Shown here piece after piece: positions 1-12,010 of a DNA stretch of 13,500 nucleotides; position 1 is the first letter of the stretch; every line of letters starts with the position of its first letter. The notes beneath the pieces are model-generated. The model had not been told where the DNA came from and ran no database searches. It was given only the letters and a program-made list of their open reading frames with translations. The DNA is taken from positions 7,556,501 to 7,570,000 of the forward strand of contig NC_135553.1 in the NCBI RefSeq assembly GCF_964340395.1, in the 5' to 3' direction. This DNA comes from Glandiceps talaboti (lineage: Eukaryota > Hemichordata > Enteropneusta > Spengelidae). The position numbers and the translations under genes are program-made.

Positions 1-394
1 AACGAGAGGTTAATTTGCTATTTCGTTATTTGATGGGCGATAATGCAATATTATAGCGTAAAGTTACGGGGAATGACAGACAATCTTTAGTCAGTGGTTA
101 CGATGCCTACAGACTCTATGCTTTGCAAGAATGCTCTACAATTCTGGCCCTCACTTCCGGTTCTAAAACAGCGCCCCTAGTGGCCAAACAATCATATCTT
201 TTATCTTTTCGGGGCTTTTTCGATAACCGGAATACGGCGTATTGCTCTATAACAACATTCAATAGAAAGAATGGAAATGGTCATTTAACAATAGTTTAGT
301 CTGTATATACTGGGTAAATGGCTGAGATAAACACTGAACTTTGACCCTTATTATATTGTTTATTTCTTGTATAATTAACTTTTCCACCGAACAG
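1..394. other. Intron or upstream sequence of the first gene, no exon seen
   Basis: I see no supportable coding exon here. The stretch ends in the splice acceptor TTTTCCACCGAACAG at 380-394, so at least its 3' part is an intron of the gene whose terminal exons follow. It also holds a CTCF-like match at 169-186, reported as a finding. Confidence 0.5.
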
Positions 395-998
395 GATCTT
401 AAAGATAATGAGACCAGATTAGAGGAATCTATGGTGAGTAATTTTCCAGCACATATGTTAACAATTCACATGTACAACGACGCCAACCAACCAACCAACA
501 ATCAATCAATCAATCAAGCTGACAAGCAAGAAAGCAAGCAAGCAAGCAGTCAGTCAGTCAGTCAGTCAGTAGGTCGGTAAATAATTCAGTCAGGCGATTG
601 ACAAATCATCAATCTGGTGTGCCATTCTGTAACCTACGGTAGAAGTATATGGCCAATCAGTAATTTTCGTGTACGGTTTATCAACTTTATGTCTTACACC
701 TTCCTGCAGGAATATCACAAAGAACTAACACTTGGCAGTTTATACCCAATGTGGAATCAGTCATCATTACAAGCATCTATTCAAGTAAGTATATATATAT
801 ATTCTTGATCAAATAACATACTTAATCGATAAGACATATAGCGAGAGAGAAGTCATGCTCTTACGACTTTAAGTATCAAACTCTAATTTTAAGAGACACT
901 AACAGTATTTTTTCATTTTTTTTCAGGCTGCCTCAAACCAGACACCGATGGCGCCACCACCGTTATATACTCCACAAGCTGATGTTGTGCCGTCCTAG
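395..998 (+). CDS. 3' end of an unidentified gene: three terminal phase-0 exons, C-terminal tail with PPxY motif
   Basis: Three short exons share one frame and perfect phase-0 junctions. Exon a is 395-433, 13 codons (DLKDNETRLEESM), flanked by acceptor ..CCGAACAG and donor GTGAGTAA. Exon b is 710-784, 25 codons (begins EYHKELTLGS), acceptor ..CTTCCTGCAG and donor GTAAGT. Exon c is 927-998, 23 codons plus TAG (begins AASNQTPMAP), preceded by a long pyrimidine tract ending TTTTTTTTCAG. Joined they give a 61-residue hydrophilic C-terminus that runs from an acidic/basic helix-like piece into a Pro/Gln/Ser-rich tail, APPPLYTPQADVVPS. PPLY fits the PPxY class that binds WW domains, so a cytoplasmic tail of a membrane protein is a reasonable inference. 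I do not recognise the protein. The 5' exons lie outside the window. The coherent splice sites argue against chance; the identity is unknown. Confidence 0.6.
483..572. repeat. Mosaic of four tetranucleotide microsatellites
   Basis: Four different 4-base motifs follow one another without a break: CCAA (483-498), AATC (about 499-517), AAGC (about 523-546) and AGTC (about 547-570). The block lies inside the intron between exons a and b of the first gene (434-709), so it does not affect coding. Confidence 0.9.
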
Positions 999-1268
999 TC
1001 TGATAGAAACGGTTAAAAATTGGTTCTCCATGAAATGTTTAGTTTGGTGATCCCTTGCTTTTGATCACTTTCGAGTAATCATTTCATGTCAAAGTCAACA
1101 TTTTCAAATTCTCTTTACCGTGTACCATACTGTAATTTCATAAACAATTACACAACTGCAAAAAAGAAAATATAATTTTACCAAATTTAATGTCATTTAG
1201 ATGTATAAATATTACTTTATATGATCCAGTGTAAAGACCAAGGAATTCCAAAACATGTGGACCAGAAA

Positions 1269-1279
1269 AATAAAATAAA
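1269..1279 (+). promoter_or_regulatory. Overlapping AATAAA polyadenylation signals
   Basis: Two overlapping AATAAA hexamers occur at 1269-1274 and 1274-1279, about 270 bases after the TAG of the preceding gene. They are the likely poly(A) signals for its 3' UTR. AT-rich sequence gives AATAAA by chance, so this is a position-supported guess. Confidence 0.35.
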
Positions 1280-1406
1280 AAATGCACTAAATATGCATTT
1301 TTATCATAGTTGAATTTTCTGTGCAAATGTTTTAAGAAGCAGACATTCGAAAGTGCCAAACTGTATGCTAAACGTATACAAATCCACGGGTCATTATACA
1401 GTGAAA

Positions 1407-1409
<3 letters not shown>

Positions 1410-1462
<53 letters not shown>
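1410..1462. repeat. (CA)n microsatellite
   Basis: About 25 uninterrupted CA units, flanked by AAACAAA on the left and AAACAAAC on the right. Open frames on both strands across it are products of the repeat. Confidence 0.97.
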
Positions 1463-1464
<2 letters not shown>

Positions 1465-1827
1465 AACCATTATATGATGGCTGCTTCCGTGTAAGTCAAA
1501 TTTGCATAAAGTATAGGTGTAAAATGTTTGAATATTTCCTTTGTTCATATAATAGTACCCACGGGGACTAATTGTTGCCGCATCGGTTTAAAGGATACAC
1601 GTACATTGCATTTAAACATTGCTTCATCAAGATAACTGACTTATAAAAATTGATAAGGAAATACTATGCCATGGATACAGATAACTACATTGTAAAAGAA
1701 TTAGTGAAAATAAAAGAGTGTCAAAACACTGAAAACATTTATAGCAAAAGTGTTTCTGTTCTCGCTACATCAATGTATTTAGTAAACTCAATATAATATA
1801 AATGAAGAGGTCGGTGGCATTGGGCTT

Positions 1828-2043
<216 letters not shown>

Positions 2044-2630
2044 TCGGAGGTTTCCAATTCAAATATAAAATACTAAATATAGTGCAGTACTATTTGGTAT
2101 GATACAATTTAGAAAGTTAGCGGTAAGTGCTAAATTATGGTCTACAAATTGATAGATAAATTGGAGTTCCTCGTTATTGAAAGACCATATATAAATTCAT
2201 GGTCTTTATGTTAAGGTTTGGGGGTCATTCGGTTTACGCATCCTCCCAAGGACTCGACTGCTCCGCGATGTAACCTTATATTGCAAATTATACACTCTTG
2301 CACATAATTAACCGTTTCTTCATTTCAACCTATTGCCTCGTGCAGACTTCAAAGACGAATTACAAAAAAAACTCAACTACGGGTAATTAAGGATAGACCG
2401 ATCCATAAACCAAGTGCACCACCAATATCTGCAATAACAACTGATTCAACTGAAAAGTATAACTACGTGGAAATTTTAAACGTCAGAATGATGAATGGAA
2501 TATGTGCACACACAACATGTGTCAGTCTGCTTAGTAAATATATCATTAGGAACTGCTGGGATTATTGTAATCCGATTTTATAGGTTGTGTGTGGGTGTCT
2601 CGTAAACCTACACGATATATCTATTGTAAA
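2044..2630. other. Intergenic sequence, nothing recognised apart from the hairpin
   Basis: I see no exon with paired splice sites, RNA gene or known element on either strand here. The interval contains the 2180-2207 hairpin, described separately. Confidence 0.5.
2180..2207. repeat. Perfect 9-bp inverted repeat
   Basis: AAAGACCAT at 2180-2188 and ATGGTCTTT at 2199-2207 are exact reverse complements around a 10-base AT-rich loop. It can form a hairpin in either strand. No gene abuts it, and a chance origin is possible. Confidence 0.6.
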
Positions 2631-2846
2631 TTGGTATATTACACAGATTTCAAAACCAATTCCGTTATTAAAATGATGTTGAAATATGGGCAATTGATAT
2701 ACATAGATTTCATAACAAATTCCGTAAATGATGTTGAAAAGAGATAGAGTTAATTGGAGCGCACAGATCTCAATATGTAAATAATATAATGTAATAACTA
2801 TGAATACATTTCACAAATTCTGTAAATCATATTCAAATAAAAGTAA
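2631..2846. repeat. Degenerate tandem repeat, unit about 60 bp, 3 copies
   Basis: Units begin at 2631 (TTGGTATATT), 2694 (TTGATATACA) and 2754 (TTGGAGCGCA), and a further TTGGTATGC start follows at 2847. Units 1 and 2 share ACA.AGATTTCA, AAATTCCGT / CAATTCCGT and AATGATGTTGAAA. Unit 3 is longer and more diverged but keeps CACAGAT, CAAATTCTGTAAATCAT and TTCAAA. The order of shared blocks is what supports a tandem origin. Confidence 0.65.
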
Positions 2847-2864
2847 TTGGTATGCAAATGTTTT

Positions 2865-3083
2865 ATTAAGGAACTAACGAGATGTAGAAATAACCATATA
2901 AATAGTAATTGAATCAACGCTTTTACGAGTCTTGCTATTAAGGAACTAACGAGATGTAGAAATAACCATATAAATAGTAATTGAATCAACGCTTTTACGA
3001 GTCTTGCTATTAAGGAACTAACGAGATGTAGAAATAACCATATAAATAGTAATTGAATCAACGCTTTTACGAGTCTTGCTATT
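2865..3083. repeat. Three identical 72-bp tandem repeats (minisatellite)
   Basis: Copies at 2865-2936, 2937-3008 and 3009-3080 are identical by eye, with ATT of a fourth at 3081-3083. Each starts ATTAAGGAACTAACGAGATG and ends TTACGAGTCTTGCT. Lack of divergence implies recent expansion or gene conversion. Because 72 is divisible by 3 the minus strand stays open (2798-3193), giving a 24-residue hydrophobic repeat (core QLLFIWLFLHLVS). I treat that as a by-product, since no other sign of coding is present. Confidence 0.97.
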
Positions 3084-3734
3084 GTTAAATTACTGCCATG
3101 GTATCCAGAAAACTTAACAAGCAGACAAAATAAACATTCTGTCAGTGACATGTGTTGCAAAGTAGGCTTAAAATAATATCCCGATGGTCTCACTTAGGAG
3201 AATTATTCAAATTGAACAACATAGAGATAACTTGATCGGAAGCGATACGCAATATTTATTTTGGTAAAGGAGAATAGACTACACTGACGCTTAATACTTG
3301 TTGTAACATTCCAATTATCAAATTTTAATATTTATCCATTTTATTTTAATACTTCCTTTTAATTTTCTTGTACAAGTAAAATCATATAATATTATGTATT
3401 TAATTTTTTTCACTTGCATGTATTTACCTTTCAATATATCTCACCCTTTTAAAAAATGTATATGTCTGTTTTTTATAATTTTTTCTTATAACATATTAAT
3501 GAATTGTTACTACACCCATAGCTCATAGTGATTGTTAATAAACTTTAAATGAAACACAATATGAGTGAACCCAAAGGCCTCACAGTGGATAATGGGGCAT
3601 ACAGGCATTATTTAGTTATGATGGCAGAGAAAGATATTGATTCTTTTTTAAATGAACAAAACTCTGTCCTGAAAAAGTATTAAATAGGACAACAGGGATA
3701 TATGGATAAAAATCAATTAAATTTTTTTCTTCAG
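3084..3734. other. AT-rich noncoding stretch
   Basis: Very AT-rich, with T- and A-runs. I see no credible exon, RNA gene or element until the pyrimidine tract and AG at 3722-3734 that precede the possible exon at 3735. Confidence 0.5.
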
Positions 3735-3854
3735 ATTTGTACGAGGAGATTATAGTCCATTGGGAATACTCATTTGCATTATCCTATCTCAAGTACCGGC
3801 TTTACCAGTTCTGTCCTCACCGATACTACAACATGAAAACTCCTACTCAACTCG
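3735..3854 (+). CDS. Possible exon of unknown gene (two competing frames)
   Basis: A strong acceptor (ATTTTTTTCTTCAG) precedes a stretch with two open frames. Frame 1 (codons from 3737) reads LYEEIIVHWEYSFALSYLKY, then RLYQFCPHRYYN and so on. It would need the weak donor GTTGAG at 3855, giving a symmetric phase-1 exon of 120 bases like the introns of the sulfotransferase gene downstream. Frame 2 (codons from 3736) reads FVRGDYSPLGILICIILSQV and would end at the better donor GTGAAA at 3861. It contains a hydrophobic run that could be a membrane anchor, but has no Met. I cannot choose between frames, and the whole call may be chance. Confidence 0.2.
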
Positions 3855-3861
3855 GTTGAGG

Positions 3862-4670
3862 TGAAAGCCCGGTGCCCCATAGCATATTTGCTCATGACTT
3901 CGAAACTGTACTAAACGTGTAGACAGTAATGTATCGCTTTACTACATATCGCGGGAAATAATAGAGTATAAGTATAATTAGCTGCCGATCAGCGTTAGAT
4001 ACACAAGTATGGTGAACATAACTGCACTCCAGAACATATGGTTCGTCCTTACGTCATTACTCATGGATATTCATTACTAATCTGAAATAACCATCCGTCC
4101 ATCGTAAAAAACCAGAGCGTTATTTCGCAGTGTCGCGGAAGGAATAACAACTCCGGTGTGCGAGAATGCAATGTAAAATAACGACTAGTTGCAGGCAGCT
4201 TGAAGAGCAATCACTTGATCATTGTTTGGCTACTTTTCATATCTGTCAGTATTATTTACATTAGATTAAAGCAACAAAACTTTTTGGTTTATGTTGATGA
4301 TTTTATCATCCAATCATTTGAGTATATATTGTATAATGAATGTTTATAAGAATTTCAAAATTGAAATAAAGTATGGATTCACTTTAAAATGATTCAAAGT
4401 TAACCATGCATACTATTTGATGTCTGCTAGCTAATTTCCTAAAGTCCAAGTGATCCCGGTACGCAAGTTGAGATATGAGAGTGATTCTAGTATAGTTACA
4501 TGATCTACAAGCTAGGTCAAGAGTAACAATGGTGGAAAAGTGACAGTGATGGAGAATTAATGTTATTAATGTTATTAAGGTCGACGTGAGAAAGTGAGTA
4601 GCAAATACGTCAACGACCCCATTGCCACAATATATATTTGTGCCTAACACATGTTACTTAAGTGATTTAG
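3862..4670. other. Probable intron or spacer, nothing firm
   Basis: No paired splice sites with a protein-like frame, RNA gene or element recognised on either strand. A short duplication TAATGTTAT/TAATGTTAT lies near 4559-4576. Confidence 0.4.
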
Positions 4671-4857
4671 CTTTGAATCATTGTCATCCTTCATTTTGGT
4701 ATCAATGCCGTTGGTGTAAAAATGATGCGCAAGTGGCAGCTTTTCTATATTTCAAGTCTACTTGTAACATTTGGTTGTTTAGTAATCAATTCCCCCCTTC
4801 GAAAAAAAGTATCGTACAGTCTGACAAGAGCATACTGGAGGAACGACGCATCCACGT
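4671..4857 (+). CDS. Possible exon encoding part of a PAN/Apple-like domain
   Basis: The frame with codons from 4670 (open from 4622 to 4858) reads ..FWYQCRWCKNDAQVAAFLYF then KSTCNIWLFSNQFPPSKKSI and SILEERRI. This resembles the centre and end of PAN/Apple domains (pattern C-x3-C-x2-D-xx-C-x-A-F-x-Y ... C-x-L-F-S). The usual third Cys (QCAAF) is Val here, and C-x2-C replaces C-x3-C, so the match is imperfect. A strong donor GTAAGTAC begins at 4858; an overlapping GTGTAAG at 4856 would give phase 0. The left edge is uncertain: acceptor-like ATTTAG ends at 4670. PAN domains bind protein or carbohydrate in secreted and membrane proteins. Its place upstream on the same strand makes it a candidate N-terminal exon of the sulfotransferase gene, but I cannot prove the splice: the 4858 donor is phase 2, while the best acceptor downstream is phase 1. 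Confidence 0.35.
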
Positions 4858-4861
4858 GTAA

Positions 4862-9025
<4,164 letters not shown>

Positions 9026-9436
9026 CGTTCAAATGGTTCTATGTTGAGATGACGCTTTTCAACAGCAAATTAAAACAGATGGGGTTTATAGATTCGAACA
9101 AGGTAAGCGAAATACAGCTTGCTTTTTGTTGGTTATACGTTATTTTGCATTTGACATGTAACAAGCGGAATTCTCAGTATTTTGATGCAGACGTCTTGGT
9201 ATCCACACACGTATCGGGACACACACTTCAACTAGCCAATCAAAGGGACACTTAAACAAAAACTTTTGTTAGCAGGCAGAAATGCACACGTTTAACAAAC
9301 TACCCCCCCCCCCCCCCATGAAGTATGGCCTCATCATTCAAAAAATATACACAAATATTAGGTAGGGGTTGGAACTTGATCTTGGAATAGGTCCCGGCTT
9401 CACATCGGGATGTCAAGTTTCGTAGTTTAGGTTTTT
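9026..9436 (+). other. 3' UTR and flank of the sulfotransferase gene
   Basis: No second coding gene is supported. AACAAG|GTAAGCG at 9097-9109 is a good donor look-alike after the stop. The first + strand AATAAA that fits a 3' end is at 9447-9452, inside the tail of the antisense LINE. The stretch also holds a 15-base C run at 9303-9317 and a nested hairpin at 9373-9419. Confidence 0.45.
9303..9317. repeat. Homopolymer of 15 C
   Basis: Fifteen consecutive C between TA and ATG. Its length is liable to sequencing error and polymorphism. On the minus strand it is a G15 tract. Confidence 0.95.
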
Positions 9437-9453
9437 CTTTATTTGCAATAAAG
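9437..9453. terminator. Palindromic double polyadenylation signal (AATAAA on both strands)
   Basis: CTTTATT-TGC-AATAAAG is a perfect 7-bp inverted repeat. It places AATAAA on the + strand (9447-9452, downstream of the sulfotransferase stop) and on the - strand (9438-9443, at the 3' end of the LINE). The - strand signal follows ORF2's stop by about 75 bases, which suits a LINE 3' UTR. Use by the host gene is inference. Confidence 0.5.
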
Positions 9454-9516
9454 GGCACAGGCCCAAAGAGCTTATACAACACAAAATATACAGTTCAGAA
9501 ACAAATAATGGAAGCA

Positions 9517-11087
9517 CTATATGAAACTTAGGTTCTCATTTTGAAAGAATACTAAATGAAACATGGCCAGCTCATTAAACTTTGTGACATATTGTGAGCT
9601 TACCAATGATATAAATTTATCATATGAAAGGTTTTCGTAAAACCATCTTGGGAGGAATTCCCTTCTCAGTTCATCCTAACGAGCTCGAGGACAGATTGCT
9701 AGGAAATAATACTCGTTTTCTATAATGATAAGTTACAATAACATAAGTTTTCTGGAATGATTTGATGTCTTCCTCTCAATATTCTGATCATGAGAGGAAC
9801 AACGAAATCTAGACATTTCAATTCTAAAGTTACATGAATAGACACAACTTAAATATTTCTCAGATCGTAAAATTGACTTGAAAGATAAGTAAGTTCGCAG
9901 TTTTGGGGAGGATGTTATTTCATCATGCCAAGTTTGCATTGCACTGTGTTTTATTTTTCGGGTTAATAGTATTAGAATTGGTTGAGCCAACCCCCTGATT
10001 GAACCACACGTGTCCAAAACAAAAACGAAATAACAAATTCTTCACATGGTAAACCCAATTGACTGTTTTTATCTCCCTATTTTCTTCTAACCTTTTAAAC
10101 ACCATTTCAATTATTTCTTAACCAATATGCAATACATCTCTTGAAATAAAATACATGCAGTGGATAACGACCAAATTCGCCAATGGCAGCTTGATCACTA
10201 ACATTACCACCAACACTAAGAAGAGATTTGCAACACTGAAAGTGGATATTTCTCTATCTGTGGAGAATACTCGAAACCCCAAATCTCACTGCCATACAGA
10301 AGAATTGGAGCAACTATGGTATCAAAGAGCTTAAAAGCATCCACATTTGGGAGTCCTCCAAGCTTACAAATCAGCACTTGGAGTTGAAACCTAGTTTTGC
10401 CTTGTACACAGATTGGTTTTGTTTTGTAGGATTCCAGCTTAATCTCGAGGACAGTATATTAAACCAATTCGGTATTTGTACTGAGGAACAAATTTTAGGA
10501 ATTGATCATTATACATCCAATGTTCATAATGCCTCAAATATCTTCCTCTACGAAATACTATGATCTGTGTTAAATTTATACTCATACCCCAATGGGAACA
10601 AAAACACTCAAGTCGACGAATTTGTCTTTGGATATGTATGGCTAAATCTGAACATTCGGCCACATCATCTGCACACATTAACATATTTAAATTGTGTAGG
10701 TATTTGTCGATAAAAATACCCTCAGCCACTTTCATTGGTGTAATTTATAAGGTCGTTGACGAAATCAAAAAGAGAAAAAAGTACAGGACTGAGCACACAG
10801 CCAACCGATTGTACATTTAAAATACTCTGTAAGACCTTCGTTTTTACTTAACACATTAAACAATGTAAGTTTACAATACAATGAACGAAGATTGATTAGA
10901 AAATTTCCGTGAATACTACACTTCATCAATCTTATCCATGAGAGATCATGCAGAATAGAGTCAAAAGCTTTAGAAAAATCTATGAACAAAAATAAAACCG
11001 ACCACCCTTCAAAGTAAGATATTGAGTTGTAATTGACTGGAATGTAGAAATGTTATCTGTGGTACTGTATCCCTTTCGAAATTTCGT
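9517..11087 (-). pseudogene. LINE ORF2 remnant: reverse transcriptase and C-terminal region, no endonuclease
   Basis: Minus-strand blocks in family order but shifting frame: TKFRKGYSTTDNISTFQ (from 11087); FIDFSKAFDSILHDL (palm motif A, near 10987-10940); GCVLSPVLFSLF (near 10800); LNMLMCADDVAECSD (active-site motif C, where YADD/FADD is now CADD, near 10685); a thumb region with IRRLECFCSHWGMSIN; LPNVDAFKLFDTIVAPILLY then GSEIWG (near 10347-10270); SLLSVGGNVSDQAAIGEFGR (near 10230); WHDEITSSPKLRTYLSFK and RCSSHDQNIE (near 9930-9775); and YDKFISLVSSQYVTKFN before TAG at 9517. The frame changes at about 10995, 10805, 10245 and 9735, and at other points. It is inactive: it lacks the endonuclease and motifs before motif A, and is riddled with breaks. 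The family is CR1/L2-like by these motifs. Confidence 0.88.
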
Positions 11088-11135
11088 TCACAGTCATCCC
11101 ATGGCCAGCTTTCAGACTCATCTGCGGGTACACCT

Positions 11136-11414
11136 TTATTCCGGCAAGGCTAACCTGAGTTGATCATATTTGGTATCCAGATCTTCAACCTGTTTTGTCA
11201 AACTTTCGTTTTCTTTTGCCAGTCGCTGATTTTCTTGTTGAAGTTTTGTAAAGTCTTCTGCAGTTTTTCCTAGTTTACGCGTTACTTCTGTACGAAATGA
11301 TCTCATTTCGTTTTGTATGTCTCTGAGCACTGCTAGTATGTCACGATTGCCGACCTCCACGTCACTCTCTTCTGATGTAGGTAATGATAAACCACCAGTC
11401 GAGGAAAGTGTCAA
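11136..11414 (-). pseudogene. LINE ORF1 coiled-coil segment
   Basis: 92 residues, opened by a TTG and so without a real start. The first 40 residues are polar and acidic (SEESDVEVGNRD), then come ILAVLRDIQNEMRSF and a Leu-rich heptad region (FTKLQQENQRLAKENESLTK, then QVEDLDTKYDQLRLAL). A coiled coil at this place is typical of LINE ORF1 proteins, which trimerise and bind RNA. TAA at 11136-11138 ends it. A related frame just beyond (ADESESWPWDDCERNF) may be its shifted continuation. Confidence 0.7.
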
Positions 11415-11503
11415 TTGTCTTCCGTTTCTTGCTGTGTAGCAGATTTTGGAGGACCCGGGTTTAGTTCAATATCTTCACAAAGTATGAGAGACTTGATATA
11501 CAT
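11411..11503 (-). pseudogene. LINE ORF1 start with 2A-like peptide (DIELNPGP)
   Basis: From ATG at 11503 the frame reads MYIKSLILCEDIELNPGP followed by PKSATQQETEDN and TGA (30 codons). The core D-I-E-L-N-P-G-P at 11473-11450 fits the 2A consensus D-x-E-x-N-P-G-P, at which the ribosome skips the Gly-Pro bond. The preceding LILCE resembles the LLLCG often found before such motifs. 2A sequences at the N-terminus of ORF1 are documented in some CR1- and L1-type elements of invertebrates. Here the frame ends shortly after the motif, and the coiled-coil part lies in another frame, so a frameshift separates them. Translation upstream of this ATG is open for a further 13 codons to a TAG. Confidence 0.75.
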
Positions 11504-12010
11504 ACCATTGTCGGAGAGACACCTTAAGGGAATGCAACAGGTGGATGGACGCTATTGTCTTTATGTCGACACATTGATGTCTTCCGTGGTAGCCAGAGGG
11601 AGCAGAAAACGTCCCAATTCTTGCTCTCCACACTCGTATTTCAATACCCATTTCGCTTTCACCGATTTTTCCATGCAATATTCAACAAGTTGATGCCAGG
11701 AAATGTTCCTTTTTTGTAAACAACGGCAAACTTTCAATGTAATATAGACGGAGTGAGCATTCAAACGACTTTGCACGATAAACAGCGCCCCCACATCGCG
11801 ATGCTATGCATTATATATATGTCAACAAACAAAAAGAAGCTTTTCGTTTAAACATGCATATACACCAATATAGAGTGTCCATAGCTCTGACTACAGATGT
11901 CATGACATAAAACAGAATGATTCGTTGGGTCTTCGGGAGCACTGGTGTCAGCTTCTTGGATATCTGGGATCTTGTATCGTCCCATATCTCCGAAATCCAG
12001 GTTCACATAC
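11504..12010. other. LINE 5' flank or 5' UTR, unassigned
   Basis: The minus strand is open from 11794 to 11561 (begins MGALFIVQSRLNAHSVYITL). That could be LINE 5' region or chance; it shows no domain I recognise. GGGGGCGCTGTTTATCG (minus strand, near 11791-11775) is GC-rich compared with its surroundings. Confidence 0.3.

Larger units (their letters stand above)
9437..11503 (-). mobile_element. Decayed CR1/L2-like non-LTR retrotransposon with 2A motif and internal deletion
   Basis: Read on the minus strand, the order is: a 2A-bearing ORF1 start (11503-11411), the ORF1 coiled coil (11414-11136), reverse transcriptase (11087 downwards), the ORF2 C-terminus to TAG at 9517, and a short 3' UTR with AATAAA at 9443-9438. 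This is the normal order of a two-ORF APE-type LINE, except that the rest of ORF1 and the whole endonuclease are missing between 11136 and 11087. Several frameshifts and stops break ORF2. The 5' edge is uncertain: sequence from 11504 to about 11800 may be its 5' UTR. No target-site duplication could be assigned. The element converges on the sulfotransferase gene. Confidence 0.85.

Noticed and set aside
1138-1571. 136-codon minus-strand and 72-codon plus-strand open frames
   Set aside because: Both run through the CA microsatellite (poly Val-Cys or His-Thr); there is no domain, and neither end shows splice logic.
2798-3193. 131-codon minus-strand frame with 24-residue hydrophobic repeats
   Set aside because: Explained by a 72-bp minisatellite whose length is divisible by three; no start context, homologue or splice evidence. 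Noted as a finding only for its repeat structure.
10560-10820. 86-codon + strand frame
   Set aside because: Antisense to the reverse transcriptase motifs of the LINE.
11415-11693. 92-codon + strand frame
   Set aside because: Antisense to the LINE 5' part, which has the recognisable 2A and coiled coil on the minus strand.
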